From NCBI GenBank assembly GCA_963768085.1, contig CAVYGO010000005.1, forward strand, positions 310,001 to 374,000: a stretch of DNA of 64,000 bases, read 5' to 3'. Each line of letters begins with the position of its first letter. The stretch's first letter is position 1. Below, piece after piece: positions 44,929 through 53,912 of this stretch. The notes under the pieces are model-generated. The model saw only the letters and a program-made list of their open reading frames with translations. It had not been told where the DNA came from and did no database searches. The stretch comes from Pukyongia sp963768085 (GTDB lineage: Bacteria > Bacteroidota > Bacteroidia > Flavobacteriales > Flavobacteriaceae). Both the position numbers and the translations under genes were made by a program.

Positions 44929-45063
44929 TTACTCATCTTTCTTTTTGCCCTGACTCATAAACGAAATGGTCAAGACCACAAGAATAACAACAACCAGCGC
45001 AAAAACGCCAATCATAATTACTCCGTTGCTCCAGTCTGCTAAAGGTATATTCATCGCAGTCAT
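44929..45063 (-). CDS. Small single-pass membrane protein at the end of the cco operon (44 residues)
   Basis: A short frame that I translated by hand: MTAMNIPLADWSNGVIMIGV..., then a hydrophobic helix at about 15-34, ending in SFMSQGKKKDE. One helix with a positively charged tail predicts N-out/C-in insertion. It lies 12 bases after the SafE-like gene stop, on the same strand, and is closed by its own terminator, so it belongs to the cco operon. It has no recognised family. The size and place suggest an assembly or stability peptide like CcoQ or CcoS, which is inference. Confidence 0.65.
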   Translation of the reverse strand: MTAMNIPLADWSNGVIMIGVFALVVVILVVLTISFMSQGKKKDE

Positions 45064-45075
45064 AGTTAATTTATT

Positions 45076-45816
45076 TTAAGTATAATATTTAATAGTTTTT
45101 ACCGAATTTATTCCGGTACGACACTCCATTTCAGCATTTACTTTTTCCATCATGGGCTTTGGAGAAACATAGGGGATTCCCAGTCCCAACCCTCGTAAAA
45201 TGAACAAAACACCAACGACAACTACAAACACAGGGATCACTTTCCGAATTCGTTGACGGATCTTTCCGCTAAGGAAATTTCCGAAGTACACCGCGGTGGT
45301 CATCAATGGTATAGTGCCTAACCCGAAAAGAATCATATACAAACTACTATTGAAAAGATCCCCGGCTGCTATCGCACCAAATACAGCCATATAGACGAGG
45401 CCGCAAGGCAGAAATCCATTCAGGAAACCAATGGTAAGGAATGTGTCAGGAGATTTCTTTTTCAAGGCAGCACCCAATTTACTTTTCACCGCGGAAACAG
45501 CCTTGTACAACGGGCTGGAAAATCGGAATGTTTTAATGGAAAAAGCAGTAATCAACACGGCAGCGATCATTAAAACACCAGTAATGATAGAAATTTTCTG
45601 TTGTAAGCCAAACAGGTATAATCCCCTACCCAGCAGTCCGAATAAGAAGCCGATCAAACTATATGTGAAGATCCTTCCCAGGTGATACAAAAGAATCTGG
45701 AAAAACCTTCGGGAACTACTTTTGCGGTCCAGGGGAAGAACAAAGGCAATAGGGCCGCACATCCCCACACAGTGGAAACTACCCAGTAAACCCAGTATGA
45801 AGCCCGACCACAGCAT
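45076..45816 (-). CDS. SafE/UreH-like integral membrane protein of the cco cluster
   Basis: A 246-residue membrane protein with six predicted helices, annotated in relatives as sulfite exporter TauE/SafE family. The N-terminal GSFHCVGMCGPIAFVLPL (near 12-29) holds a His and two Cys, a likely metal site. GFLNGFLPCGLVYMAVFGAIAAG near 127-149 carries a second Cys. Proteins of this type sit in cbb3 gene clusters and are proposed to take part in copper or haem delivery to the oxidase. Start is one base from the FixH stop, so translation is coupled. Confidence 0.8.
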   Translation of the reverse strand: MLWSGFILGLLGSFHCVGMCGPIAFVLPLDRKSSSRRFFQILLYHLGRIFTYSLIGFLFGLLGRGLYLFGLQQKISIITGVLMIAAVLITAFSIKTFRFSSPLYKAVSAVKSKLGAALKKKSPDTFLTIGFLNGFLPCGLVYMAVFGAIAAGDLFNSSLYMILFGLGTIPLMTTAVYFGNFLSGKIRQRIRKVIPVFVVVVGVLFILRGLGLGIPYVSPKPMMEKVNAEMECRTGINSVKTIKYYT

Positions 45817-45817
45817 C

Positions 45818-46264
45818 TTAATACACTATTGATTCTTTATACATATAATGACCCCCTTCATATTCCCAATCGATGGTAATGTTCCAACGACCGCCCAATA
45901 AACGTTCATCAGGTATGAGTAATTGAGAATTGGATATAACTATGGGTATGTTGAAATCCAATCGTTTATTAGACGGTCTGTATAGGAACACTTTTCCTTC
46001 TATTTTATCAGGGTCTATTTCCTTAGGAAATGTAAGCAGCCAACCCCCGGTCACTTTTTTACCCTCGATCTTTTCTGAAAGCGCATTGGTATTTTCTTCA
46101 GCATCTATTTCATTCTGATATTGCAGATCCTTTTCGTAATAGGCATCATTAACAAGGTCGTGGTTATATTCCTTATCTGTCAACATAGTAATAACCATGA
46201 ACATGATAAATCCTATGAAAAGGATCATTCCTATTACTAATCCACCACCCCAGTTAATCTTCAT
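45818..46264 (-). CDS. ccoH: FixH/CcoH family protein
   Basis: CcoH (FixH) is a single-pass membrane protein needed for cbb3 oxidase assembly and found bound to it. The 148-residue protein has an N-terminal helix (GGGLVIGMILFIGFIMFMVITML, residues 6-28), the conserved DAYYEKDLQYQNEIDAE stretch and a small beta domain ending WEYEGGHYMYKESIVY. It sits 10 bases after ccoG and 1 before the SafE-like gene. Confidence 0.9.
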   Translation of the reverse strand: MKINWGGGLVIGMILFIGFIMFMVITMLTDKEYNHDLVNDAYYEKDLQYQNEIDAEENTNALSEKIEGKKVTGGWLLTFPKEIDPDKIEGKVFLYRPSNKRLDFNIPIVISNSQLLIPDERLLGGRWNITIDWEYEGGHYMYKESIVY

Positions 46265-46274
46265 AACTCCTGCT

Positions 46275-47696
46275 TTAATTATAGCTTCTTGGCCCTAAAA
46301 AGGCTGTTTTCGTTGTTTCTATTAGCTCATCGCCGCTATAGACGCCAATCTTCACTTTATCTTTATCCCCGGTCAGGTCACTTGCATTTATTTCTATAAA
46401 TAGAGTGCCTTCCTCCAGGCCTTGTTTCGGTACCTCGAAGTTCTGGTTCTTAACCAGGCGGATGGTTCCTTCGTGCGACAGCAGTTCAAATCTAACATCC
46501 GTAATATCTTCTGTGGTTTTATTGATTAGTTTGTATGTGTATACATTACTGATCATATTTTTTTCCATGCGCTCGTAGAGTTGTCCGGGTAGCCGTAACA
46601 CCCTCGCTTCTACATCATTTCGCAGGAATAACATCCCGATAAACACACCGATAAGAATTACTAATACAGCTGAATATCCTTTCAATCGGGCATTGAACTT
46701 GAATTTTTCTTTTTTCTCTATATTATTTTCACTCGCATAACGTATTAGCCCTTTGGGTAAATTTACCTTCTCCATCATGTGGTCGCAGGCATCGATACAC
46801 GCCGTGCAATTAACACATTCAAGTTGTGTTCCGTTTCTAATATCTATACCCGTTGGACAAACATGTACACACTGAAAACAATCGATACAATCACCTTTCC
46901 CGGTGGTCTCACGATCTTCATTCTTCTTGAATTTTGCCCTCCCCTGTTTTTTTTCACCACGTTTGTGATCATATGCCACAACGATGGATTTATTATCCAG
47001 AAGCACGCCCTGCAATCTTCCGTAAGGGCAGGCGATGATACAGACCTGTTCTCGAAACCAGGCAAAAACAAAATAGAAAACCGCAGTAAAAATGAGCAAT
47101 GAAATTAAGGTACTAACATTCTCAATTGGTCCTTCTATAACGTATTCTATGAGCTTATCCGAACCTATCAAATAGGCGAGGAAGATATTTGCTATAAGAA
47201 ATGATATGACAAAGAACAAGAACCACTTTATTAGGCGTTTTCGGATCTTTTCGGAATCCCATTTTTGTTTGTCGAGCCTAATTTGTTTTCCGCGATCACC
47301 TTCTATCCAGAATTCAATTCTTCGGAATACCATTTCCATGAAGATAGTCTGAGGACACATCCATCCGCAGAATATCCTTCCGAAAGCCACAGTAAAAAAG
47401 ATAATGAACACCACTCCTATGAGCATCATGATCACAAAAAGGTGGAAATCCTGTGGCCAAAAAGGAAAACCAAAAATGTTGAACCTCCGTTCCAGAACGT
47501 TGATAAGGATAAACTGATTTCCTCCTATCTTAATGAAAGGTGCAGCAAACAGTAAAGCAAGTAATAAATAACTTACCAGTTTCCGCTTTTCATAAAACCA
47601 TCCCGAAGGTTTTTTTGGGTAAATCCAGGAACGCTTTCCTTCCTCATCTATGGTCCCAATAGTATCCCTGAATATTTCATTTTCCGGTGTTTCCAA
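46275..47696 (-). CDS. ccoG: Cytochrome c oxidase accessory protein CcoG (FixG)
   Basis: CcoG is a membrane iron-sulphur protein that reduces copper for insertion into cbb3 oxidase. The 473-residue protein has about five helices. Cysteine motifs occur at CGWMCPQTIFMEMVFRR (near 110-126) and CIIACPYGRLQG. A ferredoxin pair follows: CIDCFQCVHVCPTGIDIRNG and CVNCTACIDACDHMM, giving two 4Fe-4S clusters. The C-terminal 100 residues form a beta domain outside the membrane (YKLINKTTEDITDVRFEL). It lies 63 bases after ccoP on the same strand. Confidence 0.95.
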   Translation of the reverse strand: METPENEIFRDTIGTIDEEGKRSWIYPKKPSGWFYEKRKLVSYLLLALLFAAPFIKIGGNQFILINVLERRFNIFGFPFWPQDFHLFVIMMLIGVVFIIFFTVAFGRIFCGWMCPQTIFMEMVFRRIEFWIEGDRGKQIRLDKQKWDSEKIRKRLIKWFLFFVISFLIANIFLAYLIGSDKLIEYVIEGPIENVSTLISLLIFTAVFYFVFAWFREQVCIIACPYGRLQGVLLDNKSIVVAYDHKRGEKKQGRAKFKKNEDRETTGKGDCIDCFQCVHVCPTGIDIRNGTQLECVNCTACIDACDHMMEKVNLPKGLIRYASENNIEKKEKFKFNARLKGYSAVLVILIGVFIGMLFLRNDVEARVLRLPGQLYERMEKNMISNVYTYKLINKTTEDITDVRFELLSHEGTIRLVKNQNFEVPKQGLEEGTLFIEINASDLTGDKDKVKIGVYSGDELIETTKTAFLGPRSYN

Positions 47697-47759
47697 TGCA
47701 ATTTTTTATTAGATTATGGTTCGGTTAATGACCAGGGTTCTTATGTTGTTTTAGGTTTA

Positions 47760-48719
47760 TTAATTGTCGATCATGCCAATTTCGGCAGCTGTAGAATCCA
47801 CTACAACTTCCATAGATTCCTCATCGACAGCCGGAGTTGCGTCCGGATCCACCCATATCTCTCCTTCAGGATCTTTGGGTTCTGCCGGAGTCGTTCCCTG
47901 GAAGGAAAGTAAATAACTCCCCACCTGGGCCATTTCGATCGCACTTAGTTCTGTTTTCCAGGCAACCATCCCTTTACCATCGCGACCTCCTTCAGAAATT
48001 GTATTAAATACATTCTTAATTCCACCACCGAGTATCCAGTACTCATCGGTAAGATTTGGCCCAATACTTCCTCCGCCATCGGCTTTATGGCAGACAACGC
48101 ATTTTTCGGTAAAAATCGTTTTCCCGGCATTTAAATCGGATGCATCGGTAAGCAGTGCAACGGTATTTACATCGACAAGATCTTTTGCATTCTTCTTGTA
48201 TTCTTCAACCGCCAATCGGGCATCTTCCATTTCTATTTCAAATTCTTCAGCATTTGTAACACCGTCGAAGATATGGTATCTAGCCAGGTAAACCCCAGCA
48301 AACACGATCGTGATGTAAAAGCCGTATAGCCACCATGGTGGAAGCTTATTATCCAGTTCTTTTATTCCATCGTAATTATGATCCAGAACTATTTCGCCTT
48401 CTTGTTCTATCGGCTTACTCCCTAATAGCTTATTGTAGGCGTTCTTGACACCACGGAATTGTCCTTCTTCACGAATTTTATCATTCTCAAGATATTTCTC
48501 TTGCGCTTCCGGACTCAATCCTCGGAAGAGAATAGATGTTAATGAACCTGAAATTACTTCTATGGCTACGGCAAACAATAGTAACATGGCTAATACACCC
48601 CAGATGATCGGGTATTTTTCAATGGCCATCTGATCTCCGGAATCTATTGTAAATTCCATCAATAAAAAGGCGATCACTATAAAGCCAATAACGCGTAGAT
48701 ATGATGCGACTGTTTTCAT
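47760..48719 (-). CDS. ccoP: cbb3-type cytochrome c oxidase subunit CcoP, mono-haem form
   Basis: CcoP passes electrons from cytochrome c to the oxidase core. The 319-residue protein has two N-terminal helices (8-25, 38-60), a linker, and the CcoP signature LDNKLPPWWLYGFYITIVFAGVYLARYH near 123-150. A single cytochrome c domain carries C207-VV-C210-H211. Proteobacterial CcoP has two CxxCH motifs; I find only one. The tail is acidic. Its start overlaps the ccoQ end by 4 bases. Two extra N-terminal helices and one haem are features I associate with Bacteroidota CcoP. Confidence 0.93.
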   Translation of the reverse strand: MKTVASYLRVIGFIVIAFLLMEFTIDSGDQMAIEKYPIIWGVLAMLLLFAVAIEVISGSLTSILFRGLSPEAQEKYLENDKIREEGQFRGVKNAYNKLLGSKPIEQEGEIVLDHNYDGIKELDNKLPPWWLYGFYITIVFAGVYLARYHIFDGVTNAEEFEIEMEDARLAVEEYKKNAKDLVDVNTVALLTDASDLNAGKTIFTEKCVVCHKADGGGSIGPNLTDEYWILGGGIKNVFNTISEGGRDGKGMVAWKTELSAIEMAQVGSYLLSFQGTTPAEPKDPEGEIWVDPDATPAVDEESMEVVVDSTAAEIGMIDN

Positions 48720-48910
48720 AATTGAATATTGTTGTTAGTGTTATCTTCTTCTAATGGTAAATTACTTACCTCATCTATATATTGCTTTTTAGCAGTAAAA
48801 ACCCACCAGAAAAGCAAGAGAAAGAATACAAAGAATATTAGCAGCGAGATTATTGGATAGATCGCTACTCCGTCGATATTTTCGAGATTTCCTTTAATAA
48901 ATTTCAACAT
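48716..48910 (-). CDS. ccoQ: cbb3-type cytochrome c oxidase subunit CcoQ
   Basis: A 64-residue single-helix protein (ISLLIFFVFFLLLFWWVFTAKKQYIDEVSNLPLEED). The helix followed by a K-K-x-Y and a conserved N-L-P-L-E-D tail is the CcoQ/FixQ pattern. It stabilises CcoP binding to the core. It lies 6 bases after the fused CcoNO gene and overlaps ccoP by 4. Confidence 0.88.
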   Translation of the reverse strand: MLKFIKGNLENIDGVAIYPIISLLIFFVFFLLLFWWVFTAKKQYIDEVSNLPLEEDNTNNNIQL

Positions 48911-48916
48911 AGCTAT

Positions 48917-51115
48917 CTATTTATTTGTTGTTAATTCCTCTGCTGTTTTTACTTTGATATCCGTCCCCAGGCGCTGTAAATAAGCTATAAGCGCTATAAC
49001 CTCTCGATTGCGCATATCAATAAACTCTTTACCATTTTCGGCCGCAGCTTTTTTATCCGCTTCATAGGTTTTAACGAAATCAGGATCGGAGAACAGATTC
49101 TGTTCTATTTCTGTCCCTTGTTCTAGCATTAATTCCTGCGCACCTGCAATTTCATCTTCTGTGTACGGAACACCTAAGGTGACCATTGCTTCCATTTTCT
49201 TTTCTGTTAATGATTTATCCAATTCATTTTTTATGAGCCATTTGTATGAAGGCATAATAGAACCCGAAGAAGTGGTCTGTGGATCATAGAAATGGTTGAA
49301 GTGCCAGTTATCTGAATATTTTCCACCTACGCGGAAGAGATCCGGACCGGTACGTTTACTTCCCCAAAGGAATGGGTGATCGTAAACATACTCACCAGAT
49401 TTAGAATATTCACCATAACGCTCAACCTCACTGCGGAATGGCCGGACCATCTGGGAGTGACAGGCATTACAGCTCTCTCGAATATATATATCACGGCCCT
49501 CCAACTCCAGAGGTGTATATGGTTTTACACTGGTGATCTTCGGCACATAATCGTCTACAATTAATGATGGAATGATCTGAACCACACCACCAATTAAGAT
49601 CGCTACTGTAGCATACAGTGTAAGTTTAACAGGTCTTCTTTCCAACCAGGTGTGATATCCTTCTTTGGATGTTTTTCTTTTGGTTACTCGCTTTAATGGA
49701 GCAGCTTCAGCCAACTCATCGGTTACACTAGTTCCACGTCGTACAGTTTGAATTACGTTGATGAGCATCATAATAGCACCCAGAATAAACAAACTACCTC
49801 CAATGGCGCGCATCCAGTACATAGGAACTATCTCGCTAACCGTTTCCAGGAAGTTACCATAAACCAGGGTTCCATCCGGGTTAAATTGCTTCCACATAAA
49901 GGCCTGAACAAATCCGGCCACATACATCGGTAACGCGTACATAATGATACCAAGTGTGCCAATCCAGAAGTGAGCATTGGCCCAGGCATTGGACCACAGG
50001 GTGGTTTTAAATAGTTTCGGAATCAACCAGTAGATCATACCGAAAGTGAGGAAACCGTTCCAGGCTAAAGCGCCAACGTGTACGTGGGCGATAATCCAAT
50101 CGGTAAAGTGCGCAATGGCATTCACGTTTTTTAAGGAGAGCATGGGTCCCTCAAAGGTGGCCATACCATAACCGGTGATAGCTACCACCATAAATTTCAA
50201 CACCGGGCTTGTACGTACCTTATCCCAGGCGCCTCTCAATGTTAACAGACCGTTTATCATACCACCCCAGGATGGTGCTATAAGCATTATCGAAAATGCC
50301 ACACCAAGGTTCTGCGCCCAGTCGGGTAAAGCAGTATATAACAAATGGTGTGGTCCGGCCCAGATGTATATGAATATCAGGGACCAGAAGTGAACAATTG
50401 AAAGTTTATAAGAATACACAGGTCTGTTTGCCGCCTTAGGAACAAAGTAGTACATCAATCCTAAGAATGGAGTGGTAAGGAAAAATGCCACGGCATTGTG
50501 GCCATACCACCATTGTACCAAAGCATCCTGAACTCCGGCATAAACTGAATAACTCTTTAAAGCTGCAACAGGTAGTTCTATACTATTAACGATATGTAAT
50601 ACCGCAACTGTAACAAAGGTCGCGAGGTAGAACCATATGGCTACGTACAAATGACGCTGACGCCGCTTCAGTATTGTTCCTATCATGTTCGCACCAAAAG
50701 CAACCCAAACAAGGGCGATGGCGATATCGATAGGCCATTCCAATTCAGCATATTCTTTTGAAGTTGTATAACCCAGAGGCAACGTGATTGCAGCAGCAAC
50801 AATGATCAGCTGCCAACCCCAGAAATTAAACTTACTGAGGAAATTACTCCACATTCTTGCCTTCAGCAATCGCTGTAATGAATAATACACCCCCGCGAAA
50901 ATGGCATTACCCACAAAGGCGAAGATCACAGCATTGGTGTGCAATGGGCGTAAACGACCAAAACTTAACCAGGATATTCCGTCGGTTAGGTTAGGGAATA
51001 AAAACATAAACGCCAGTAGTAAACCGACGCTCATTCCTATGATGCCCCAGAAGATAGTGGCATATAAAAAACTTCTTACGATTTTATTGTCGTAATAAAA
51101 CTTCTCTACTTCCAT
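48917..51115 (-). CDS. ccoNO: Fused cbb3-type cytochrome c oxidase subunits I and II (CcoN-CcoO)
   Basis: The catalytic core of a high-affinity, proton-pumping terminal oxidase. Residues 1 to about 470 are CcoN with twelve helices and the haem/copper histidines: RPLHTNAVIFAF, QWWYGHNAVAFFLTTPFLG, GPHHLLYTALPDW and HFTDWIIAHVHVGALAWNG. After a linker (TKRKTSKEGYHTWLERRPVK) and one helix, residues about 530-732 are CcoO with the haem c site C549-NA-C552-H553. GTGP-like KRTGPDLFRVGGKYS and MPSYKWL (axial Met) follow. The proteobacterial form uses two genes. The ccoS stop lies 2 bases upstream. Confidence 0.96.
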   Translation of the reverse strand: MEVEKFYYDNKIVRSFLYATIFWGIIGMSVGLLLAFMFLFPNLTDGISWLSFGRLRPLHTNAVIFAFVGNAIFAGVYYSLQRLLKARMWSNFLSKFNFWGWQLIIVAAAITLPLGYTTSKEYAELEWPIDIAIALVWVAFGANMIGTILKRRQRHLYVAIWFYLATFVTVAVLHIVNSIELPVAALKSYSVYAGVQDALVQWWYGHNAVAFFLTTPFLGLMYYFVPKAANRPVYSYKLSIVHFWSLIFIYIWAGPHHLLYTALPDWAQNLGVAFSIMLIAPSWGGMINGLLTLRGAWDKVRTSPVLKFMVVAITGYGMATFEGPMLSLKNVNAIAHFTDWIIAHVHVGALAWNGFLTFGMIYWLIPKLFKTTLWSNAWANAHFWIGTLGIIMYALPMYVAGFVQAFMWKQFNPDGTLVYGNFLETVSEIVPMYWMRAIGGSLFILGAIMMLINVIQTVRRGTSVTDELAEAAPLKRVTKRKTSKEGYHTWLERRPVKLTLYATVAILIGGVVQIIPSLIVDDYVPKITSVKPYTPLELEGRDIYIRESCNACHSQMVRPFRSEVERYGEYSKSGEYVYDHPFLWGSKRTGPDLFRVGGKYSDNWHFNHFYDPQTTSSGSIMPSYKWLIKNELDKSLTEKKMEAMVTLGVPYTEDEIAGAQELMLEQGTEIEQNLFSDPDFVKTYEADKKAAAENGKEFIDMRNREVIALIAYLQRLGTDIKVKTAEELTTNK

Positions 51116-51117
51116 AA

Positions 51118-51309
51118 TTAGTGCTTATCGTTAGTTTCTAATGGTTGATCTTTTGTAGCTTCCTTAACAACTTCATCTTCGAATAACATTCGTATTGAGG
51201 GAGTATACGTGTCGTCGTATTGTCCTTTCCGCACAGAAATAATAAAGGCCACAAAGAAACCAAGGGCCACAATAACACTAATACTTAACAAAACGTAAAT
51301 TATACCCAT
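51118..51309 (-). CDS. ccoS: cbb3-type cytochrome oxidase assembly protein CcoS
   Basis: CcoS is a small membrane protein needed to insert cofactors into cbb3 oxidase. I use the Met at 51309 (MGIIYVLLSISVIVALGFF), which gives 63 residues and the usual family N-terminus. An upstream ATG at 51366 adds 19 residues and is possible, being only 20 bases from the ccoI stop. The diagnostic phrase SVRKGQYDDTYTPSIRMLFEDE follows the helix. Confidence 0.85.
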   Translation of the reverse strand: MGIIYVLLSISVIVALGFFVAFIISVRKGQYDDTYTPSIRMLFEDEVVKEATKDQPLETNDKH

Positions 51310-51386
51310 ACCTATCCGTGATAAAGTTGTAAAAGTAACCTGAGTGCCTGCCTCAAAAAATGACATTTATCAGGTTTATTTTAATT

Positions 51387-53810
51387 TTATTTTCTTAAAA
51401 ATTGTTCCCCATAAAATCGGGTTGCGATTGTCGTGAATATCACTATACTTATAGAACTAAGTGGCATTAATATAGCTGCTACTACCGGTGCCAGATGGCC
51501 TGTCACGGCAAAACCCAGACCTATTACATTGTAAATCAACGACAGCACAAAACTCCATTTTATAATACGAATACCGGATCGTGAAAGCCGAAAGAAATCC
51601 ATCAAACTTCCAAACATTGTAGCATCCAGAATTCCATCGCAAGCTGGGGAAAATACGTTTACATTTTCGGCAACAGCTACACCAATTTCACTTTGTTTAA
51701 GAGCACCCGCATCGTTCAAACCATCTCCTACCATCATTACTTTTTTCCCCTGCTCCTGAAGCTCGTTGATAAACTTCAACTTATCTTCAGGTTTTTGATC
51801 AAAGTACATCTTGGTCCCATCGGGAATTAGTCTCGAAAGTCGTTCCCGCTCACCGTCATTATCGCCAGACAATACAATTAATTCCTTATCCCTGGAGAGT
51901 TCATTCATTACTGTATTTAAACTTTGCCTGTATTCATTCTGAAAAACATAACATCCCTTGTACAGATTATTGCTGCTAATGTGTACAGCCGTCTTATCCA
52001 TCGATTCCAGTGGCTGATCTTCGGGACCATTCGGATCGGATACGAAATGATAGGATCCTATTTTGATAACCTGGTTATCCGCAGACGCCGTCATACCTTT
52101 TCCTACTCGTTCCTCGAAGGCATCCAGTGTTATGATGTTATGGCTATCCAGCATCTTATAAAGTGATCGGCTTAATGGATGATTGGAAGCTCTCAACGTG
52201 CTTGTAAGCAATTCTTCCTCCTCCTTGGTAAGGGCTATTCCTTCATACGTCATACTGTTTCCGTTCCCAGAGGTCAGGGTTCCTGTTTTATCGAAAACTA
52301 CCGTATCTATGGAAGCCATTTTTTCAATTACCGACGCCTCTTTGACATAAAATTTCATCCTTCCGAAGATCCGGAGCAAATTCCCCAGCGTGAAGGGAGC
52401 AGAAAGGGCAATCGCACAAGGACAGGCCACAATGAGAACAGCCGTAAATACATTAAAAGCCTTCGTGGGATCGTTCAACATCCAAAATAGGGTTGCCACA
52501 AATGCGATGGTTAAAATTGCAATCGTAAATCTTTTGGATATACTATCTGTAAAAGATTGAAAAGCACTTTGCCGGCTTTCATCGAATACCTCATTGCTCC
52601 ATAACTGTGTTAAATAACTTTGTTCTACTGGCTTCAATACTTCCACTTCCAGCACACCGGCTTGTTGTTTGCCCCCCGCAAATAATCTGTCACCACTGTT
52701 TCGGCTCACCAGTTTAGATTCTCCGGTTACGAAGCTATAGTCTATCAGGGCCTTACCCTTAATCAGGATGGCATCAACGGGTAATAGTTCATTGTTACGT
52801 ACTATGATTCGGTCTCCTTGTATAATGTCGTAGACTTCTACCTGTTCTTCAACTACCCGTTCTGAATTACTTTTCTTTAATCTGGTAACAGCAATTGGGA
52901 AGTATGATTTATAATCCCGTTCGAAGGACAAGTAACTGTAGGTCTTTTGCTGAAAGAATTTCCCAATAAGTAAAAAGAAGACCAGCCCCGTAAGGCTATC
53001 GAAAAATCCGGTTCCCCAATCGAATACAATATCCATGGTACTGCGCACGAAGAGTACAAGGATACCCAGGGCGATTGGGACATCGATATTCAATATTTTG
53101 GAACGCAGCCCTTTAAAAGCCGAAATGAAATAGTCCTGGGCCGAGTAAAATACCACTGGCACGGAAAAACTAAACATCAGCCATCTGAAAATAGGTTTAA
53201 AGCGGTCGAGCCAGAATTCATTTACTTCGAAATATTCAGGGAATGAAAGGAACATCACATTTCCGAATGCAAATCCGGCGACTCCCAATTTATAGATAAG
53301 GCTTCTATCTATCGATCGTTTTTTCTTCTTGGAGTCCTCTAAGGAAATATAAGGTTCATAACCAATTCTTCCAAGCAGTTTTACCAGGTTTTTAAGGGTT
53401 AATTTTTCAGAATTGAAGGTTATTCGGATCGTTTTTTCAGGGAAATTAACCAGCGAAGCCAGTACTGCAGGTTGCAATTTATTCAGATTCTCCAAAACCC
53501 AAATACAAGAACTGCAATGAATCGAGGGAATAAGAAATGAAACCACACTGGTGTGGCCCTCCCTGAATTCCAACAACTTCTCCGCTATAGCTTCATTATC
53601 GAGAAAATCGAACTTATAGTCGAATTCCCGGGGCGAAATACCGGGAGTTTTCTCGAGCTCGTAGTAGTAGCTCAAATCATTTTCATGCAAGAGCTCATAC
53701 ACCGTTTTACAACCATTACAGCAAAACGGCATTTCCTTATGATAGATGGTATCGTCTTTGCACGTCTCTCCGCAATGCGAACAGTGCTCCATATCCAATT
53801 TTTTACTCAT
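51387..53810 (-). CDS. ccoI: Copper-transporting P-type ATPase CcoI for cbb3 oxidase assembly
   Basis: A P1B-type ATPase of 807 residues that exports copper for the oxidase. An N-terminal cysteine-rich metal-binding domain (CSHCGETC, CCNGCKTVYELL) precedes an HMA-type domain with IHCSSCIWVLENL near 95. Eight helices follow, with the transport motif C463-P-C465, the phosphorylated D507 in DKTGT, the HP motif in SNHPLSRSL and GDGLNDAGAL. First gene of the cco operon. The start at 53810 leaves almost no leader if the predicted -7 element is right; the Met at 53792 (MEHCSHCGE) is an attractive alternative. Confidence 0.93.
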   Translation of the reverse strand: MSKKLDMEHCSHCGETCKDDTIYHKEMPFCCNGCKTVYELLHENDLSYYYELEKTPGISPREFDYKFDFLDNEAIAEKLLEFREGHTSVVSFLIPSIHCSSCIWVLENLNKLQPAVLASLVNFPEKTIRITFNSEKLTLKNLVKLLGRIGYEPYISLEDSKKKKRSIDRSLIYKLGVAGFAFGNVMFLSFPEYFEVNEFWLDRFKPIFRWLMFSFSVPVVFYSAQDYFISAFKGLRSKILNIDVPIALGILVLFVRSTMDIVFDWGTGFFDSLTGLVFFLLIGKFFQQKTYSYLSFERDYKSYFPIAVTRLKKSNSERVVEEQVEVYDIIQGDRIIVRNNELLPVDAILIKGKALIDYSFVTGESKLVSRNSGDRLFAGGKQQAGVLEVEVLKPVEQSYLTQLWSNEVFDESRQSAFQSFTDSISKRFTIAILTIAFVATLFWMLNDPTKAFNVFTAVLIVACPCAIALSAPFTLGNLLRIFGRMKFYVKEASVIEKMASIDTVVFDKTGTLTSGNGNSMTYEGIALTKEEEELLTSTLRASNHPLSRSLYKMLDSHNIITLDAFEERVGKGMTASADNQVIKIGSYHFVSDPNGPEDQPLESMDKTAVHISSNNLYKGCYVFQNEYRQSLNTVMNELSRDKELIVLSGDNDGERERLSRLIPDGTKMYFDQKPEDKLKFINELQEQGKKVMMVGDGLNDAGALKQSEIGVAVAENVNVFSPACDGILDATMFGSLMDFFRLSRSGIRIIKWSFVLSLIYNVIGLGFAVTGHLAPVVAAILMPLSSISIVIFTTIATRFYGEQFLRK

Positions 53811-53820
53811 TTACCTCATG

Positions 53821-53894
53821 CAAATATTTAAATCTGATAAAATGAAAACTATGACAAATATCAGCAAACATCTATGGTGAACATTGTATTTTTA
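53821..53894. promoter_or_regulatory. Divergent promoter region with one shared CRP/FNR-type site (ccoI and HMA gene)
   Basis: TGACAAATATCA (53852-53863, centre 53857.5) lies midway. On the minus strand AATATTTG ends at 53821, on the plus strand TATTTTTA ends at 53894. Each matches TANNTTTG in seven of eight positions and each lies exactly 36.5 bp from the centre. One bound activator could serve both directions. The site differs from that of hemN in one base only. Confidence 0.6.
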
Positions 53895-53912
53895 AATATA
53901 AAATTAATTTAA

